This document shows, piece by piece, positions 1 to 9,556 of a DNA stretch of 64,000 bases (position 1 is the first letter of the stretch; each line of letters opens with the position of its first letter). Under the pieces are notes generated by a model. That model was not told the DNA's origin and searched no databases. It worked only from the letters and a program-made list of their open reading frames with translations. Source of the DNA: Rubrivivax sp. (GTDB taxonomy: Bacteria; Pseudomonadota; Gammaproteobacteria; Burkholderiales; Burkholderiaceae_C); contig JALHPF010000002.1 of assembly GCA_022842595.1 (NCBI GenBank), positions 62,001-126,000 on the forward strand. The letters are read 5' to 3'. A program made the position numbers and the translations under genes.

Positions 1-157
1 TCGCCAAGGCCTTGCGGGTCATGCCGCGCCGCGCGCGCAGCGCGCGCACGCGCTCGCCCAGGGCCATCAGGAAGGGGTGCTTGTGCGGGCTGTCAGCGTC
101 GTCGACCTCGATCTGACTCGGGACTAACCCGGTAGCTGGCAATATAGTGCTTGACAT
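1..157 (-). CDS. boxR: BoxR-type transcriptional regulator, N-terminal part only
   Basis: The reverse strand reads from an ATG at 157-155 to the window edge, giving about 52 residues. After a short variable leader comes HPFLMALGERVRALRARGMT, then RKALA. This is the start of an XRE-type helix-turn-helix as found in BoxR, a repressor of aerobic benzoyl-CoA genes with an HTH domain joined to a shikimate-kinase-like domain that senses benzoyl-CoA. The kinase-like part is outside the window, so the domain fusion is not visible. It is divergent from the benzoate operon and its start codon overlaps the -35 box of that operon. The call rests on the short N-terminus plus context; another XRE regulator is possible but less likely. 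Confidence 0.72.
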   Translation of the reverse strand, partial: MSSTILPATGLVPSQIEVDDADSPHKHPFLMALGERVRALRARRGMTRKALA

Positions 158-204
158 GGGGGTGGCCCGCTCATAAAGTCTCGACACGCACAATACTGCA
201 TTGT
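151..204 (+). promoter_or_regulatory. Promoter and likely BoxR operator of the benzoate operon
   Basis: TTGACA (151-156), a 17-base spacer and TAAAGT (174-179) form a good sigma70-like promoter reading rightward. An inverted repeat ACAAT-N5-ATTGT (190-194 and 200-204) lies just downstream of the predicted start point, where a bound repressor would block transcription. The -35 box overlaps the boxR start codon (155-157), so expression in the two directions is physically coupled. The promoter match is seen directly; assigning the dyad to BoxR is inference. Confidence 0.6.
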
Positions 205-283
205 CTAAGGGGCGACAAGCCCAAGGTCGGCGCAGTTTGACTTGCCTCAAGACTCCAACGGGCTCCTGCTGCCGATCCCACCC

Positions 284-745
284 ATGACCCCAGAGCATTT
301 CCGTACCCAGCTGGCCGGCTTGACGGCGCAGCTGCAGGGCCGGCCGCTGGACTCGGCGCTCGACGCCTGGCTGAACGCCGAGCACGGCGCCGGCAGCGCC
401 AGCTACCAGGCACTGAAGGCCAGTTGCGAAGCCGGCGTCGCCGCCGGCTGGCTGTGCAACCGGGAAGCTGGTGGCATCCGCTATGGCCGCATCTTCAAGC
501 CGGCCGACGACCTGCACGGGTTCTCGGTCGACGTCGTCGACATGACCGAGATCGCCGGCCCGCACCATGGGCACCCGCTGGGCGAAATCGACCTCGTCAT
601 GCCGCTGGACGAGGGCGCCTGCTTCGACGGCCGCCCGGCCGGCTGGCTGGTGTGCCCGCCCGGCAGTGCGCACCGGCCCACCGTGCACGGCGGGCGTGCG
701 CTGGTGCTGTACCTGCTGCCGCAAGGGCAGATTCAATTCACGTGA
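284..745 (+). CDS. DUF4863 / 4-hydroxylaminobenzoate lyase-like protein
   Basis: A 153-residue protein starting MTPEHF. An in-frame TTG at 242 is an alternative start; neither has a convincing ribosome binding site. The central segment GPHHGHPLGEIDLVMP and the later PPGSAHRP resemble metal-binding turns of a small cupin-like fold. The protein matches the DUF4863 family, some members of which are annotated as 4-hydroxylaminobenzoate lyase from nitrobenzoate degraders. Here it is the first gene after the benzoate promoter and directly before boxD, so a role in benzoyl-CoA metabolism or tolerance is more likely than nitroaromatic breakdown. The exact reaction is unknown. Confidence 0.7.
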   Translation: MTPEHFRTQLAGLTAQLQGRPLDSALDAWLNAEHGAGSASYQALKASCEAGVAAGWLCNREAGGIRYGRIFKPADDLHGFSVDVVDMTEIAGPHHGHPLGEIDLVMPLDEGACFDGRPAGWLVCPPGSAHRPTVHGGRALVLYLLPQGQIQFT

Positions 746-785
746 GCAGCTGTTCTGCTGCACGCCAACACAGGCAAGGGCCGCC

Positions 786-2357
786 ATGAGCGAACTTCTT
801 CTCAACCACCTGGGCGGCCGCTGGACGGCCGGCACCGGCGCCGGCACGGCGCTGTTCGACCCCGTGCTCGGCGACGAGCTGGTGCGTGTCGACGCCACCG
901 GGCTGGACCTGCCGGCCGGATTCGCCTTTGCCCGCGAACAGGGCGGTGCCGCCCTGCGCGCCCTGGGCTACCGCCAGCGCGCCGAGATGCTGGGCGCCAT
1001 CGTGAAGCTGCTGCAGGGCCACCGCGACGCGTACTACGAGATCGCCACGGCCAACAGCGGCACGGTGAAGAACGACTCGGCCGTGGACATCGACGGCGCC
1101 ATCTACACCCTGGGCACCTATGCCAAGCTGGGTGCTGGCCTGGGTGCTCAGCTGAAAAACTCACGCTTCCTGTTCGACGGCGAACCCGCCATGCTGGCCA
1201 AGGAAGGCGCGTTCCAGAGCCAGCATGTGCAACTGCCGGTGCGTGGCCTGGCGCTGTTCATCAATGCCTTCAACTTTCCGGCCTGGGGCCTGTGGGAAAA
1301 GGCCGCGCCGGCCTTGCTGGCGGGCGTGCCGGTGGTGGTGAAGCCCGCCACGGCCACGGCCTGGCTGACGCAACGCATGGTGCGTGACGTGGTCGACGCC
1401 GGCATCCTGCCTGCCGGTGCGCTGTCGGTCGTCTGCGGCAGTTCGGCCGGCCTGCTGGACGCGCTGCAGCCCTTCGACGTGCTGTCCTTCACCGGCAGCG
1501 CCGACACCGCCGCCACCATCCGCCGCCACGCCGCCGTGGCCGAACGTTCGGTGCGCGTGAACATCGAAGCCGACAGCATCAACAGCGCGCTGCTGCTGGA
1601 AGGCGAGGCGCCGGGCAGTGCCGCCTTCGAGCTGCTGGTGAAGGAAGTGGTGCGCGAGATGACGGTGAAGTCGGGGCAGAAATGCACGGCCATCCGCCGT
1701 GTGTTCGTGCCCGAGGCGGTGTACGCGTCGGCCGCGGAAGCCATCGGCGCCAGGCTGGCGAAGACGACGGTGGGCAACCCGCGCAACGACGCAGTCCGCA
1801 TGGGGGCCTTGGTCAGCCGCGCGCAGCTGGCGGCGGTGCAGCAAGGCCTGCAAGCCTTGAAGACGCAGACCGAGGTGCTGCACGACGGCGCCACGCATGC
1901 GCTGGTCGACGCCGACCCGGCGGTGGCCTGCTGCGTCGGCCCGACCCTGCTGGGCGCCAGGGACGCCGACGGGGCGCACCGGGTGCATGCCAGCGAGGTG
2001 TTCGGCCCCGTGGCCACCCTGGTGCCCTATCGCAGCGCGGCGCATGCGCTGCAGCTCATCCGCCGCGGCGAAGGTTCGCTGGTGGCGTCGCTTTACGGCA
2101 GCGAAGACGCCGCGCTGGGCCGCAGCGCGCTGGAACTGGCCGACTGCCATGGCCGCGTCCACGTCATCAACCCGGCCGCTGCTGCCGTGCACAGCGGGCA
2201 CGGCAACGTCATGCCGCAGTCGGTGCATGGCGGCCCGGGCCGCGCCGGTGGCGGCGAGGAACTGGGTGGCTTGCGCGCGCTCGACTTCTACCACCGCCGC
2301 GCAGCCGTGCAGGCCGCGCCTGGCGTGCTGGAAGCCTTGGCCCAAGCCCAAGCCTGA
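786..2357 (+). CDS. boxD: 3,4-dehydroadipyl-CoA semialdehyde dehydrogenase
   Basis: A 523-residue aldehyde dehydrogenase. In the box pathway this enzyme oxidises 3,4-dehydroadipyl-CoA semialdehyde, released by BoxC, to the acid with NADP+. Visible ALDH features are the general-base region VNIEADSIN (Glu about 261) and the nucleophile motif SGQKCTAIRRV (Cys about 300). The substrate-side sequence FINAFNFPAWGLWEKAAPAL is typical of the BoxD/PaaZ-type branch. The ATG at 786 is chosen because the BoxD-like sequence MSELLLNHLGGRW begins there; the longer open frame upstream overlaps DUF4863 and is not family sequence. It is followed after 30 bases by the ligase gene. boxABC, the other pathway steps, must lie outside the window. 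Confidence 0.9.
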   Translation: MSELLLNHLGGRWTAGTGAGTALFDPVLGDELVRVDATGLDLPAGFAFAREQGGAALRALGYRQRAEMLGAIVKLLQGHRDAYYEIATANSGTVKNDSAVDIDGAIYTLGTYAKLGAGLGAQLKNSRFLFDGEPAMLAKEGAFQSQHVQLPVRGLALFINAFNFPAWGLWEKAAPALLAGVPVVVKPATATAWLTQRMVRDVVDAGILPAGALSVVCGSSAGLLDALQPFDVLSFTGSADTAATIRRHAAVAERSVRVNIEADSINSALLLEGEAPGSAAFELLVKEVVREMTVKSGQKCTAIRRVFVPEAVYASAAEAIGARLAKTTVGNPRNDAVRMGALVSRAQLAAVQQGLQALKTQTEVLHDGATHALVDADPAVACCVGPTLLGARDADGAHRVHASEVFGPVATLVPYRSAAHALQLIRRGEGSLVASLYGSEDAALGRSALELADCHGRVHVINPAAAAVHSGHGNVMPQSVHGGPGRAGGGEELGGLRALDFYHRRAAVQAAPGVLEALAQAQA

Positions 2358-2387
2358 CGGCCCGCCGCACGACGACAGGAGAGACCG

Positions 2388-4073
<1,686 letters not shown>

Positions 4074-4106
4074 TGAAGTCCCGCGTGCGCGTTGGCCGTG
4101 CCCGAC

Positions 4107-4892
4107 ATGAGCTTCGTTGACATCGACTGGGCGGGTCGCCCGGTGCGCATCGAACACGCCTGGGTCGGCGTGGACCACGCGGCAGCGCCGATCGTCGTCT
4201 TCCTGCACGAAGGCCTGGGCTCGCTGGCGATGTGGCGCGACTTTCCCGAGCGCCTGTGCCAGGCCGCGGGTGCACGCGGCCTGGTGTATTCGCGCCCGGG
4301 CTATGGCCGCAGCACGCCGCGCGCGGCAGGCGAAGCCTGGGGCCCGGACTTCATGCACCGCCAGGCCCATGAAGTGCTGCCGGCGCTGCTGCAGGCGCTG
4401 GATGTGAGCACGCCACCCTGGCTGTTCGGTCACAGTGACGGTGCCTCGATCGCGCTGCTGCATGCCGCGCGTTTCGAGGTGGCTGGCACGATCGTCCTGG
4501 CGCCGCATATCCTGGTCGAAGACCTGTCGCTGACGAGCATCGAGCAGGCTCGCATCGCCTACGACGACGGCGACCTGCGCCAGCGCCTGGCGAAGTACCA
4601 CGACAGCCCCGACTCGGCCTTTCGCGGCTGGAACGACATCTGGCTGAACCCGGCGTTCCGCGGCTGGTCGATCGAGGAAGAGATCGCCGCCATCCGCGGC
4701 CCGCTGCTGGCGATTCAGGGGCTCGACGACGAATACGGGACACTTGAACAGATCCGCGGCATTGCACGCCGAGTGCCGCAGACCGTGTTGCTGGAATTGC
4801 CGCAGTGCGGCCATTCACCGCACAAGGACCAGCCCCAGGCCGTCATCGATGCGGCCGTGGCTTTCATTCACCCCCCTGGAGACAAACCATGA
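4107..4892 (+). CDS. Alpha/beta hydrolase of the benzoate cluster
   Basis: A 261-residue alpha/beta hydrolase. The nucleophile elbow is LFGHSDGAS (Ser about 110), an acidic residue lies in GLDDEYGT, and the histidine is in QCGHSPH near the end. HEGLGS after strand 3 resembles an oxyanion-hole region. It has no signal peptide, so it is cytoplasmic. The ATG at 4107 is preferred; an upstream TTG at 4092 would add five residues. Its ATGA stop overlaps the start of the ABC substrate-binding gene. Its place between ligase and importer suggests hydrolysis of a box-pathway CoA thioester, an ester or a lactone by-product, but no specific substrate can be read from the sequence. Confidence 0.8.
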   Translation: MSFVDIDWAGRPVRIEHAWVGVDHAAAPIVVFLHEGLGSLAMWRDFPERLCQAAGARGLVYSRPGYGRSTPRAAGEAWGPDFMHRQAHEVLPALLQALDVSTPPWLFGHSDGASIALLHAARFEVAGTIVLAPHILVEDLSLTSIEQARIAYDDGDLRQRLAKYHDSPDSAFRGWNDIWLNPAFRGWSIEEEIAAIRGPLLAIQGLDDEYGTLEQIRGIARRVPQTVLLELPQCGHSPHKDQPQAVIDAAVAFIHPPGDKP

Positions 4893-6067
4893 AGACCCGC
4901 CTGCTTTCCACTGCATTCACCACCGTCTTTGCGGCTGCCCTGCTGGCGGCCGCACCCGGCGCCTTCGCCCAGAACACCGGCAAGGTGAAGGTGGGCCTGA
5001 TGCTGCCGGCCACCGGCACCTTCGCGGCGCTGGGCACGGCCATCGAGAACGGCTTCCGCCTGTACGTGGCCGAACGCGGCGGCAAGCTGGGCGGGCGTGA
5101 AGTCGAATTCGTGCGTGTCGACGACGAGAGCGACCCCGCCAAGGCCACCGACAACGTCAACAAGCTGGTCAAGCGCGACAACGTCGACGTGCTGGTGGGC
5201 ACCGTGCATTCGGGCGTGGCCATGGCCATGGCGCGCGTGGCGAAGGAAACCGGCACCGTGCTGATCGTGCCCAACGCCGGTGCCGACGCCGTGACCGGCC
5301 CGATGTGCGCCGTGAACATCTTCCGCAGCAGTTTCAGCAACTGGCAGCCGGGTTATGCGATGGGCGACGTGATGGCCAAGCGCGGCCACAAGAAGGTGGT
5401 CACCATCACCTGGAAATACGCAGCGGGTGACGAGAGCGTCAAGGGTTTCAAGGAAGCCTTCGAGAAGGGCGGCGGCACGGTCGTGAAGGAACTGAGCCTG
5501 CCGTTCCCGAACGTCGAGTTCCAGGCCCTGCTGACCGAGATCGCAGCCACCAAGCCCGATGCCGTGTACACCTTCTTCGCCGGCGGCGGTGCGGTGAAGT
5601 TCGTCAAGGACTACGCCGCGGCGGGCCTGAAGAAGAACATCCCGCTGTACGGTGCCGGCTTCCTGACCGATGGCACGCTCGAGGCCCAGGGTGCCGACGC
5701 CGAAGGCCTGATGACCACGCTGCACTATGCCGACAGCCTGGGCACGCCGCGCGACGGCGCCTTCCGCCTGGCGTATGCGAAGAGCTACAAGCTTCAACCC
5801 GACGTCTACGCCGTGCAGGGCTACGACGCCGCGCAGATGCTGGCCGTGGGCCTGGAAGCGGTGAAGGGCGACCTGTCGAGGAAGGCCGATTTCGCTGCCG
5901 CGCTGCAGAAGGCCAGGATCGACAGCCCGCGTGGCGCCTTCAGCCTGAGCAAGTCGAACAACCCGGTGCAGGACATCTACCTGCGCCAGGTCAGCGGCAA
6001 GGAAAACAAGATCGTCAGCGTCGCCTCGAAGGCGCTGTCCGACCCTGGCCGCGGTTGCAAGCTCTGA
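4889..6067 (+). CDS. ABC transporter substrate-binding protein, LivK/type I family
   Basis: A 392-residue periplasmic binding protein with a signal peptide (hydrophobic core AALLAAAPGA, cleavage after AFA before QNTGK). The mature start VKVGLMLPATGTFAALG is the classic Leu/Ile/Val-binding type I fold, often recruited for aromatic acids. The start at 4889 overlaps the hydrolase stop and follows a GGAG ribosome binding site; the longer frame to 4805 has no such support. Encoded with its own permeases and ATPases inside the benzoate operon, it most likely captures benzoate or a related aromatic acid for import. Substrate assignment is by context only. Confidence 0.85.
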   Translation: MKTRLLSTAFTTVFAAALLAAAPGAFAQNTGKVKVGLMLPATGTFAALGTAIENGFRLYVAERGGKLGGREVEFVRVDDESDPAKATDNVNKLVKRDNVDVLVGTVHSGVAMAMARVAKETGTVLIVPNAGADAVTGPMCAVNIFRSSFSNWQPGYAMGDVMAKRGHKKVVTITWKYAAGDESVKGFKEAFEKGGGTVVKELSLPFPNVEFQALLTEIAATKPDAVYTFFAGGGAVKFVKDYAAAGLKKNIPLYGAGFLTDGTLEAQGADAEGLMTTLHYADSLGTPRDGAFRLAYAKSYKLQPDVYAVQGYDAAQMLAVGLEAVKGDLSRKADFAAALQKARIDSPRGAFSLSKSNNPVQDIYLRQVSGKENKIVSVASKALSDPGRGCKL

Positions 6068-6070
6068 GGC

Positions 6071-6162
6071 ATGGAGCCCCCAAGCTCGCTAGCGCTCGCT
6101 ACCCCCCGAGGGGGCCGTCCGCCAGCGGCCCGGCAGAGCCGGTTCCGCGGCGGGAAGCTTGA
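6071..6162. repeat. Dispersed 92-93 bp palindromic repeat, copy 2 (intergenic)
   Basis: Second copy of the element at 3981-4073, beginning four bases after the stop of the binding-protein gene and ending 35 bases before livH. It starts ATGGAGCCCCCAAGCTCGCT and ends GGCGGGAAGCTTGA. The internal CCCCCC-GA-GGGGG can form a stem. Its position between a highly expressed binding-protein gene and the permease genes suits a transcript-attenuating or 3'-end-stabilising role, as seen for REP-type elements; that role is inference. Confidence 0.85.
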
Positions 6163-6197
6163 ATCCAAGGCGCTGCGCGCCGCGGCTGTTGCCTGAC

Positions 6198-7079
6198 ATG
6201 GACTTAGCCACCTTCCTCATCCAGTGCCTGAACGCGCTGCAGTACGGGCTGCTGCTGTTCCTGGTGGCCAGCGGGCTGACGCTGATCTTCGGCATCATGG
6301 GCGTCATCAACCTGGCGCACGGCAGCTTCTACATGATCGGCGCCTACATGGCCTTCGCTTTGGCGGCGCCGGTGGCGGCCACCTTCGGCGGCGGCTTCTT
6401 CGCCACGCTGCTGGTGGGCACGCTGCTGGCGGTGCTGCTGGGCTATGTGCTCGAGTGGGTGTTCTTCAGTTTCCTGTACGAACGTGAACACCTGCAGCAG
6501 GTGCTGATGACCTATGGCCTGATCCTCGTGTTCGAGGAACTGCGCAGCCTGCTGGTGGGCGACGACGTTCATGGCGTGCAGGCCCCGGCGCTGCTGTCGG
6601 GCACGCTGCCGCTGGGTGACGTGATGACCTACCCGGTGTATCGCCTGTTCGTCAGCGGCGTGTGCCTGCTGCTGGCGCTGGGCATGTGGTTCGTGTTCAC
6701 GAAGACCCGCCTGGGCATGATGATCCGCGCCGGCAGCACCAACCGCGAGATGGTGCAGAGCCTGGGCATCGACATCAAGTTCCTCTACCGCGTGGTGTTC
6801 GCCGCGGGTGTGGCGATCGCGGTGTTCGCGGGCATGGTGGCCGCCCCGGTGAGCAGCGTCTACCCGGGCATGGGCAACCAGGTGCTGATCATCTGCTTCG
6901 TGGTGGTGGTCATCGGCGGCATCGGCTCGATCCGCGGCGCGCTGCTCGCGGCGCTGCTGATCGGCTTCGTCGACACCTTCGGCAAGGTGCTGCTGCCTTC
7001 AGCTGCGGGTGTTCTCGTTTACGTGCTGATGGCGCTCATCCTGCTGTGGAAGCCCGACGGCCTGTTCAAGGCTTCATGA
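6198..7079 (+). CDS. livH: Branched-chain-type ABC transporter permease, LivH-like
   Basis: A 293-residue integral membrane protein starting MDLATFLIQCLNALQYG. It carries the LivH hallmarks FGIMGVINLAHGSFYMIGAY near the N-terminus and GGIGSIRGALLAALLIG near the C-terminus, with about eight hydrophobic segments. It would form the transmembrane pore with the LivM-like protein encoded one base after its stop. The ATG at 6198 is chosen because the extra residues of the longer frame derive from the repeat and spacer. Part of the presumed aromatic acid importer. Confidence 0.88.
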   Translation: MDLATFLIQCLNALQYGLLLFLVASGLTLIFGIMGVINLAHGSFYMIGAYMAFALAAPVAATFGGGFFATLLVGTLLAVLLGYVLEWVFFSFLYEREHLQQVLMTYGLILVFEELRSLLVGDDVHGVQAPALLSGTLPLGDVMTYPVYRLFVSGVCLLLALGMWFVFTKTRLGMMIRAGSTNREMVQSLGIDIKFLYRVVFAAGVAIAVFAGMVAAPVSSVYPGMGNQVLIICFVVVVIGGIGSIRGALLAALLIGFVDTFGKVLLPSAAGVLVYVLMALILLWKPDGLFKAS

Positions 7080-7080
7080 C

Positions 7081-8088
7081 ATGTCCAGCAAGCTCCTCTT
7101 CGTCATCACCTGCTTCGTCGCGCTCGCGCTCTGGCCCCTGGCCGCCGGTTCGTATGGCATCGACCTGGTCACCAAGATCATGATCTACGCCATCCTGGCC
7201 TTGAGCCTGGAACTGCTGGTCGGCACCACCGGCCTGGTGTGTTTCGGTCAGGCGGCCTTCTTCGGCATCGGTGCCTATGGTGCCGTGCTGCTGTCGCCGG
7301 AAAGTGACGCCGCCAGCATCGCCTGGCTGCTGCCGGCCTGCATCGCGGCAGCGGCGGCCTTTGCACTGGCGGTGGGCGCGCTGTCGCTGCGCACCAAGGG
7401 CGTGTACTTCATCATGGTGACGCTGGCCTTTTCGCAGATGGCCTACTACGTGGTGCACGACACGCCGCTGGGCGGCGGCACCGACGGCATCTACCTGAAC
7501 GTGCGCCCGTCTTTCGGTCCGTCCATGGGCCCCTGGCTGCAGCTGGACCAGGCCTTGCCGCTGTACGGCTTCACCCTGGCCTGCCTGGCCGCCGTGTTCG
7601 GTGCGCTGGCGCTTCTGCTGCGTTCGAATTTCGGGCGCGCGCTGGCCGGCATCCGCGTGAACGAACAACGCATGCGCGCCACCGGTTTTTCCACCTACCC
7701 GTACAAGCTGGCCGCCTTCACCGTGTCGGGCGGCATCGCCGGCATGGCGGGTTTCCTGTTCGCGGTGAAGGACGGCTACGTGAACCCCGAGCTGCTGTCC
7801 TGGCACCTGTCGGGCGCGGTGCTGGTGATGATCATCCTGGGCGGCCTGGGCCATCTGCGCGGCGCGCTCATCGGTGCCTTCGCGTTTGCGCTGCTGCAGG
7901 AATTCTTCAAGAGCGAGGCCATCTTCGGCAGCTTCGCCAAGCACTGGCACCTGGGCCTGGGCCTGGCCATCATCCTCAGCGTGGCGCTGTTGCCGCGCGG
8001 GCTGGTGGGGCTGCCGGCGTTGTGGCGCGACCGGCTCACCGGCCGGAGTTCGCGGCGCGCGGTGCCGGCTGCGGAGGTGCGGCCATGA
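7081..8088 (+). CDS. livM: Branched-chain-type ABC transporter permease, LivM-like
   Basis: A 335-residue permease with around ten hydrophobic segments. Family signatures include ALSLELLVGTTGLVCFGQAAFFGIGAY and GRALAGIRVNEQRMRATGFS in the cytoplasmic loop that contacts the ATPases. The C-terminus (RDRLTGRSSRRAVPAAEVRP) is short, so there is no fused ATPase domain as in some LivM-LivG fusions. It starts two bases after the livH stop codon, and its TGA overlaps the ATG of the next ATPase gene. Confidence 0.88.
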   Translation: MSSKLLFVITCFVALALWPLAAGSYGIDLVTKIMIYAILALSLELLVGTTGLVCFGQAAFFGIGAYGAVLLSPESDAASIAWLLPACIAAAAAFALAVGALSLRTKGVYFIMVTLAFSQMAYYVVHDTPLGGGTDGIYLNVRPSFGPSMGPWLQLDQALPLYGFTLACLAAVFGALALLLRSNFGRALAGIRVNEQRMRATGFSTYPYKLAAFTVSGGIAGMAGFLFAVKDGYVNPELLSWHLSGAVLVMIILGGLGHLRGALIGAFAFALLQEFFKSEAIFGSFAKHWHLGLGLAIILSVALLPRGLVGLPALWRDRLTGRSSRRAVPAAEVRP

Positions 8089-8837
8089 ACGCCGATGTGC
8101 TGCTGCGAGGCCGTGAACTCACGCGCCGCTGGGGCGGGCTGGTGGCCGTCGACAAGGTGTCGATCGAATTGCGGCGGGGCCAGGTGCATGCCGTCATCGG
8201 CACCAATGGCGCGGGCAAGAGCACCTTGATCAACATGCTCTCGGGTGAATTCCCACCCTCGGCCGGTGAAGTCGAATTGCTGGGCCAGGACATCACGCAG
8301 TGGCCCCAGCCGCGCCGCGCGCGCGCCGGCCTGGGCCGCAGCTACCAGCGCAACACCATCTATCCCAGCTTCGACGTGCTCGAAAACTGCCGCCTGGCCG
8401 CTCAGGCCCTGCACCAGCGCCCCTGGCAGTGGTGGCGCGACGCCCGGCGCTTCGACGACACCATGGGCCTGGCGCGTGAAGCCGCGCGCCGCGCCGGGCT
8501 GGATGGCGTGCTGGACCGCCAGGCCGGGCTGCTCAGCCACGGCCAGAAGCGGCAGCTGGAAATTGCCATGTGTCTGGCCACTCAGCCACAGGTGCTGTTG
8601 CTGGACGAACCCCTGGCCGGCATGGGTGCCGAGGAAACCGACCGCATGCTGGCGCTGATGGCCGAGCTCAAGGCCGGCCACGCCATCCTGCTGGTCGAAC
8701 ACGACATGGATGCGGTGTTCCGCATCGCCGACCTGATCACGGTCATGGTCAACGGCGCCGTCATCGCCACCGGCACCCCCGACGCCGTGCGCAATGACGC
8801 AGGCGTGCGCACTGCCTATCTCGGCGAGGACCATTGA
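8085..8837 (+). CDS. livG: ABC transporter ATP-binding protein, LivG-like
   Basis: A 250-residue ATPase. Walker A is GTNGAGKST, the signature is LSHGQKRQLE (a common LivG variant), Walker B is VLLLDEP, and the switch His lies in LLVEHDMDAVF. It has the LivG-specific ARAGLGRSYQRNTIYPSFDV region after the Q-loop. The ATG at 8085 overlaps the livM stop; its own TGA shares a base with the livF ATG. It powers the importer together with LivF. Confidence 0.88.
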   Translation: MNADVLLRGRELTRRWGGLVAVDKVSIELRRGQVHAVIGTNGAGKSTLINMLSGEFPPSAGEVELLGQDITQWPQPRRARAGLGRSYQRNTIYPSFDVLENCRLAAQALHQRPWQWWRDARRFDDTMGLAREAARRAGLDGVLDRQAGLLSHGQKRQLEIAMCLATQPQVLLLDEPLAGMGAEETDRMLALMAELKAGHAILLVEHDMDAVFRIADLITVMVNGAVIATGTPDAVRNDAGVRTAYLGEDH

Positions 8838-9556
8838 TGCCAGCCACCGCCGAAGTGATCATCGACGCCCAGGGCCTGCACGCCTGGTACGGCAGCAGCC
8901 ATGTGCTGCACGGCATCGACCTGCGCATCCACCGCGGCGAGACCCTGGGCCTGCTGGGTCGCAACGGCATGGGCAAGAGCACGCTGATCCGCAGCCTGCT
9001 GGGCCATGTGACCCAGCGCGAAGGCCTGATCCACCTGTTCGGCCACGACATCTCGCGCGCCCGGCCCTTCGACGTGGCGCGACGTGGCGTGGCCTACGTG
9101 CCCGAAGGCCGCGGCATCTTCCCGAACCTGAGCGTGCGTGAAAACCTGGTGATGGCCGCCCGCCCTGGTCGCGACGGCCGTCGTGAATGGACCTACGAGC
9201 GCGTGATGCAGACCTTCCCGCGCCTGGCCGAACGCGAAGGCTACCAGGGCAGCCAGCTGTCGGGTGGCGAACAGCAGATGCTGTCGATCGGCCGCGCGCT
9301 GATGACGCACCCGGAACTGATCATCCTGGACGAGGCCACCGAAGGCCTGGCGCCGCTGATCGTGGCCGAGATCTGGCGCGTCGTCGGCGAGATCCGCGCC
9401 AGCGGCATCGCCACGCTCATCGTCGACCGCGACTGGCGCCGGGTGCTGGCGCGCGCCGACCAGGCGATCGTGCTGCAGAAGGGCCAGGCGGTGCTGCAGG
9501 GTGCGGCGGGGGACGTGGCGGCCGACGCGGCGCTGGCCGGCTACCTGGGGCTTTGA
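8837..9556 (+). CDS. livF: ABC transporter ATP-binding protein, LivF-like
   Basis: A 239-residue second ATPase of the importer. Walker A is GRNGMGKST, the LivF-type segment is RGVAYVPEGRGIFPNLSVREN, the signature is LSGGEQQML and Walker B is LIILDEA. The usual switch-region His after Walker B (VEHN in many homologues) reads LIVDRDWRRVL here, a substitution worth noting. Last gene of the operon; its 3' end overlaps by 16 bases the 3' end of the oppositely oriented receiver-Hpt gene, leaving no room for an intergenic terminator. Confidence 0.87.
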   Translation: MPATAEVIIDAQGLHAWYGSSHVLHGIDLRIHRGETLGLLGRNGMGKSTLIRSLLGHVTQREGLIHLFGHDISRARPFDVARRGVAYVPEGRGIFPNLSVRENLVMAARPGRDGRREWTYERVMQTFPRLAEREGYQGSQLSGGEQQMLSIGRALMTHPELIILDEATEGLAPLIVAEIWRVVGEIRASGIATLIVDRDWRRVLARADQAIVLQKGQAVLQGAAGDVAADAALAGYLGL

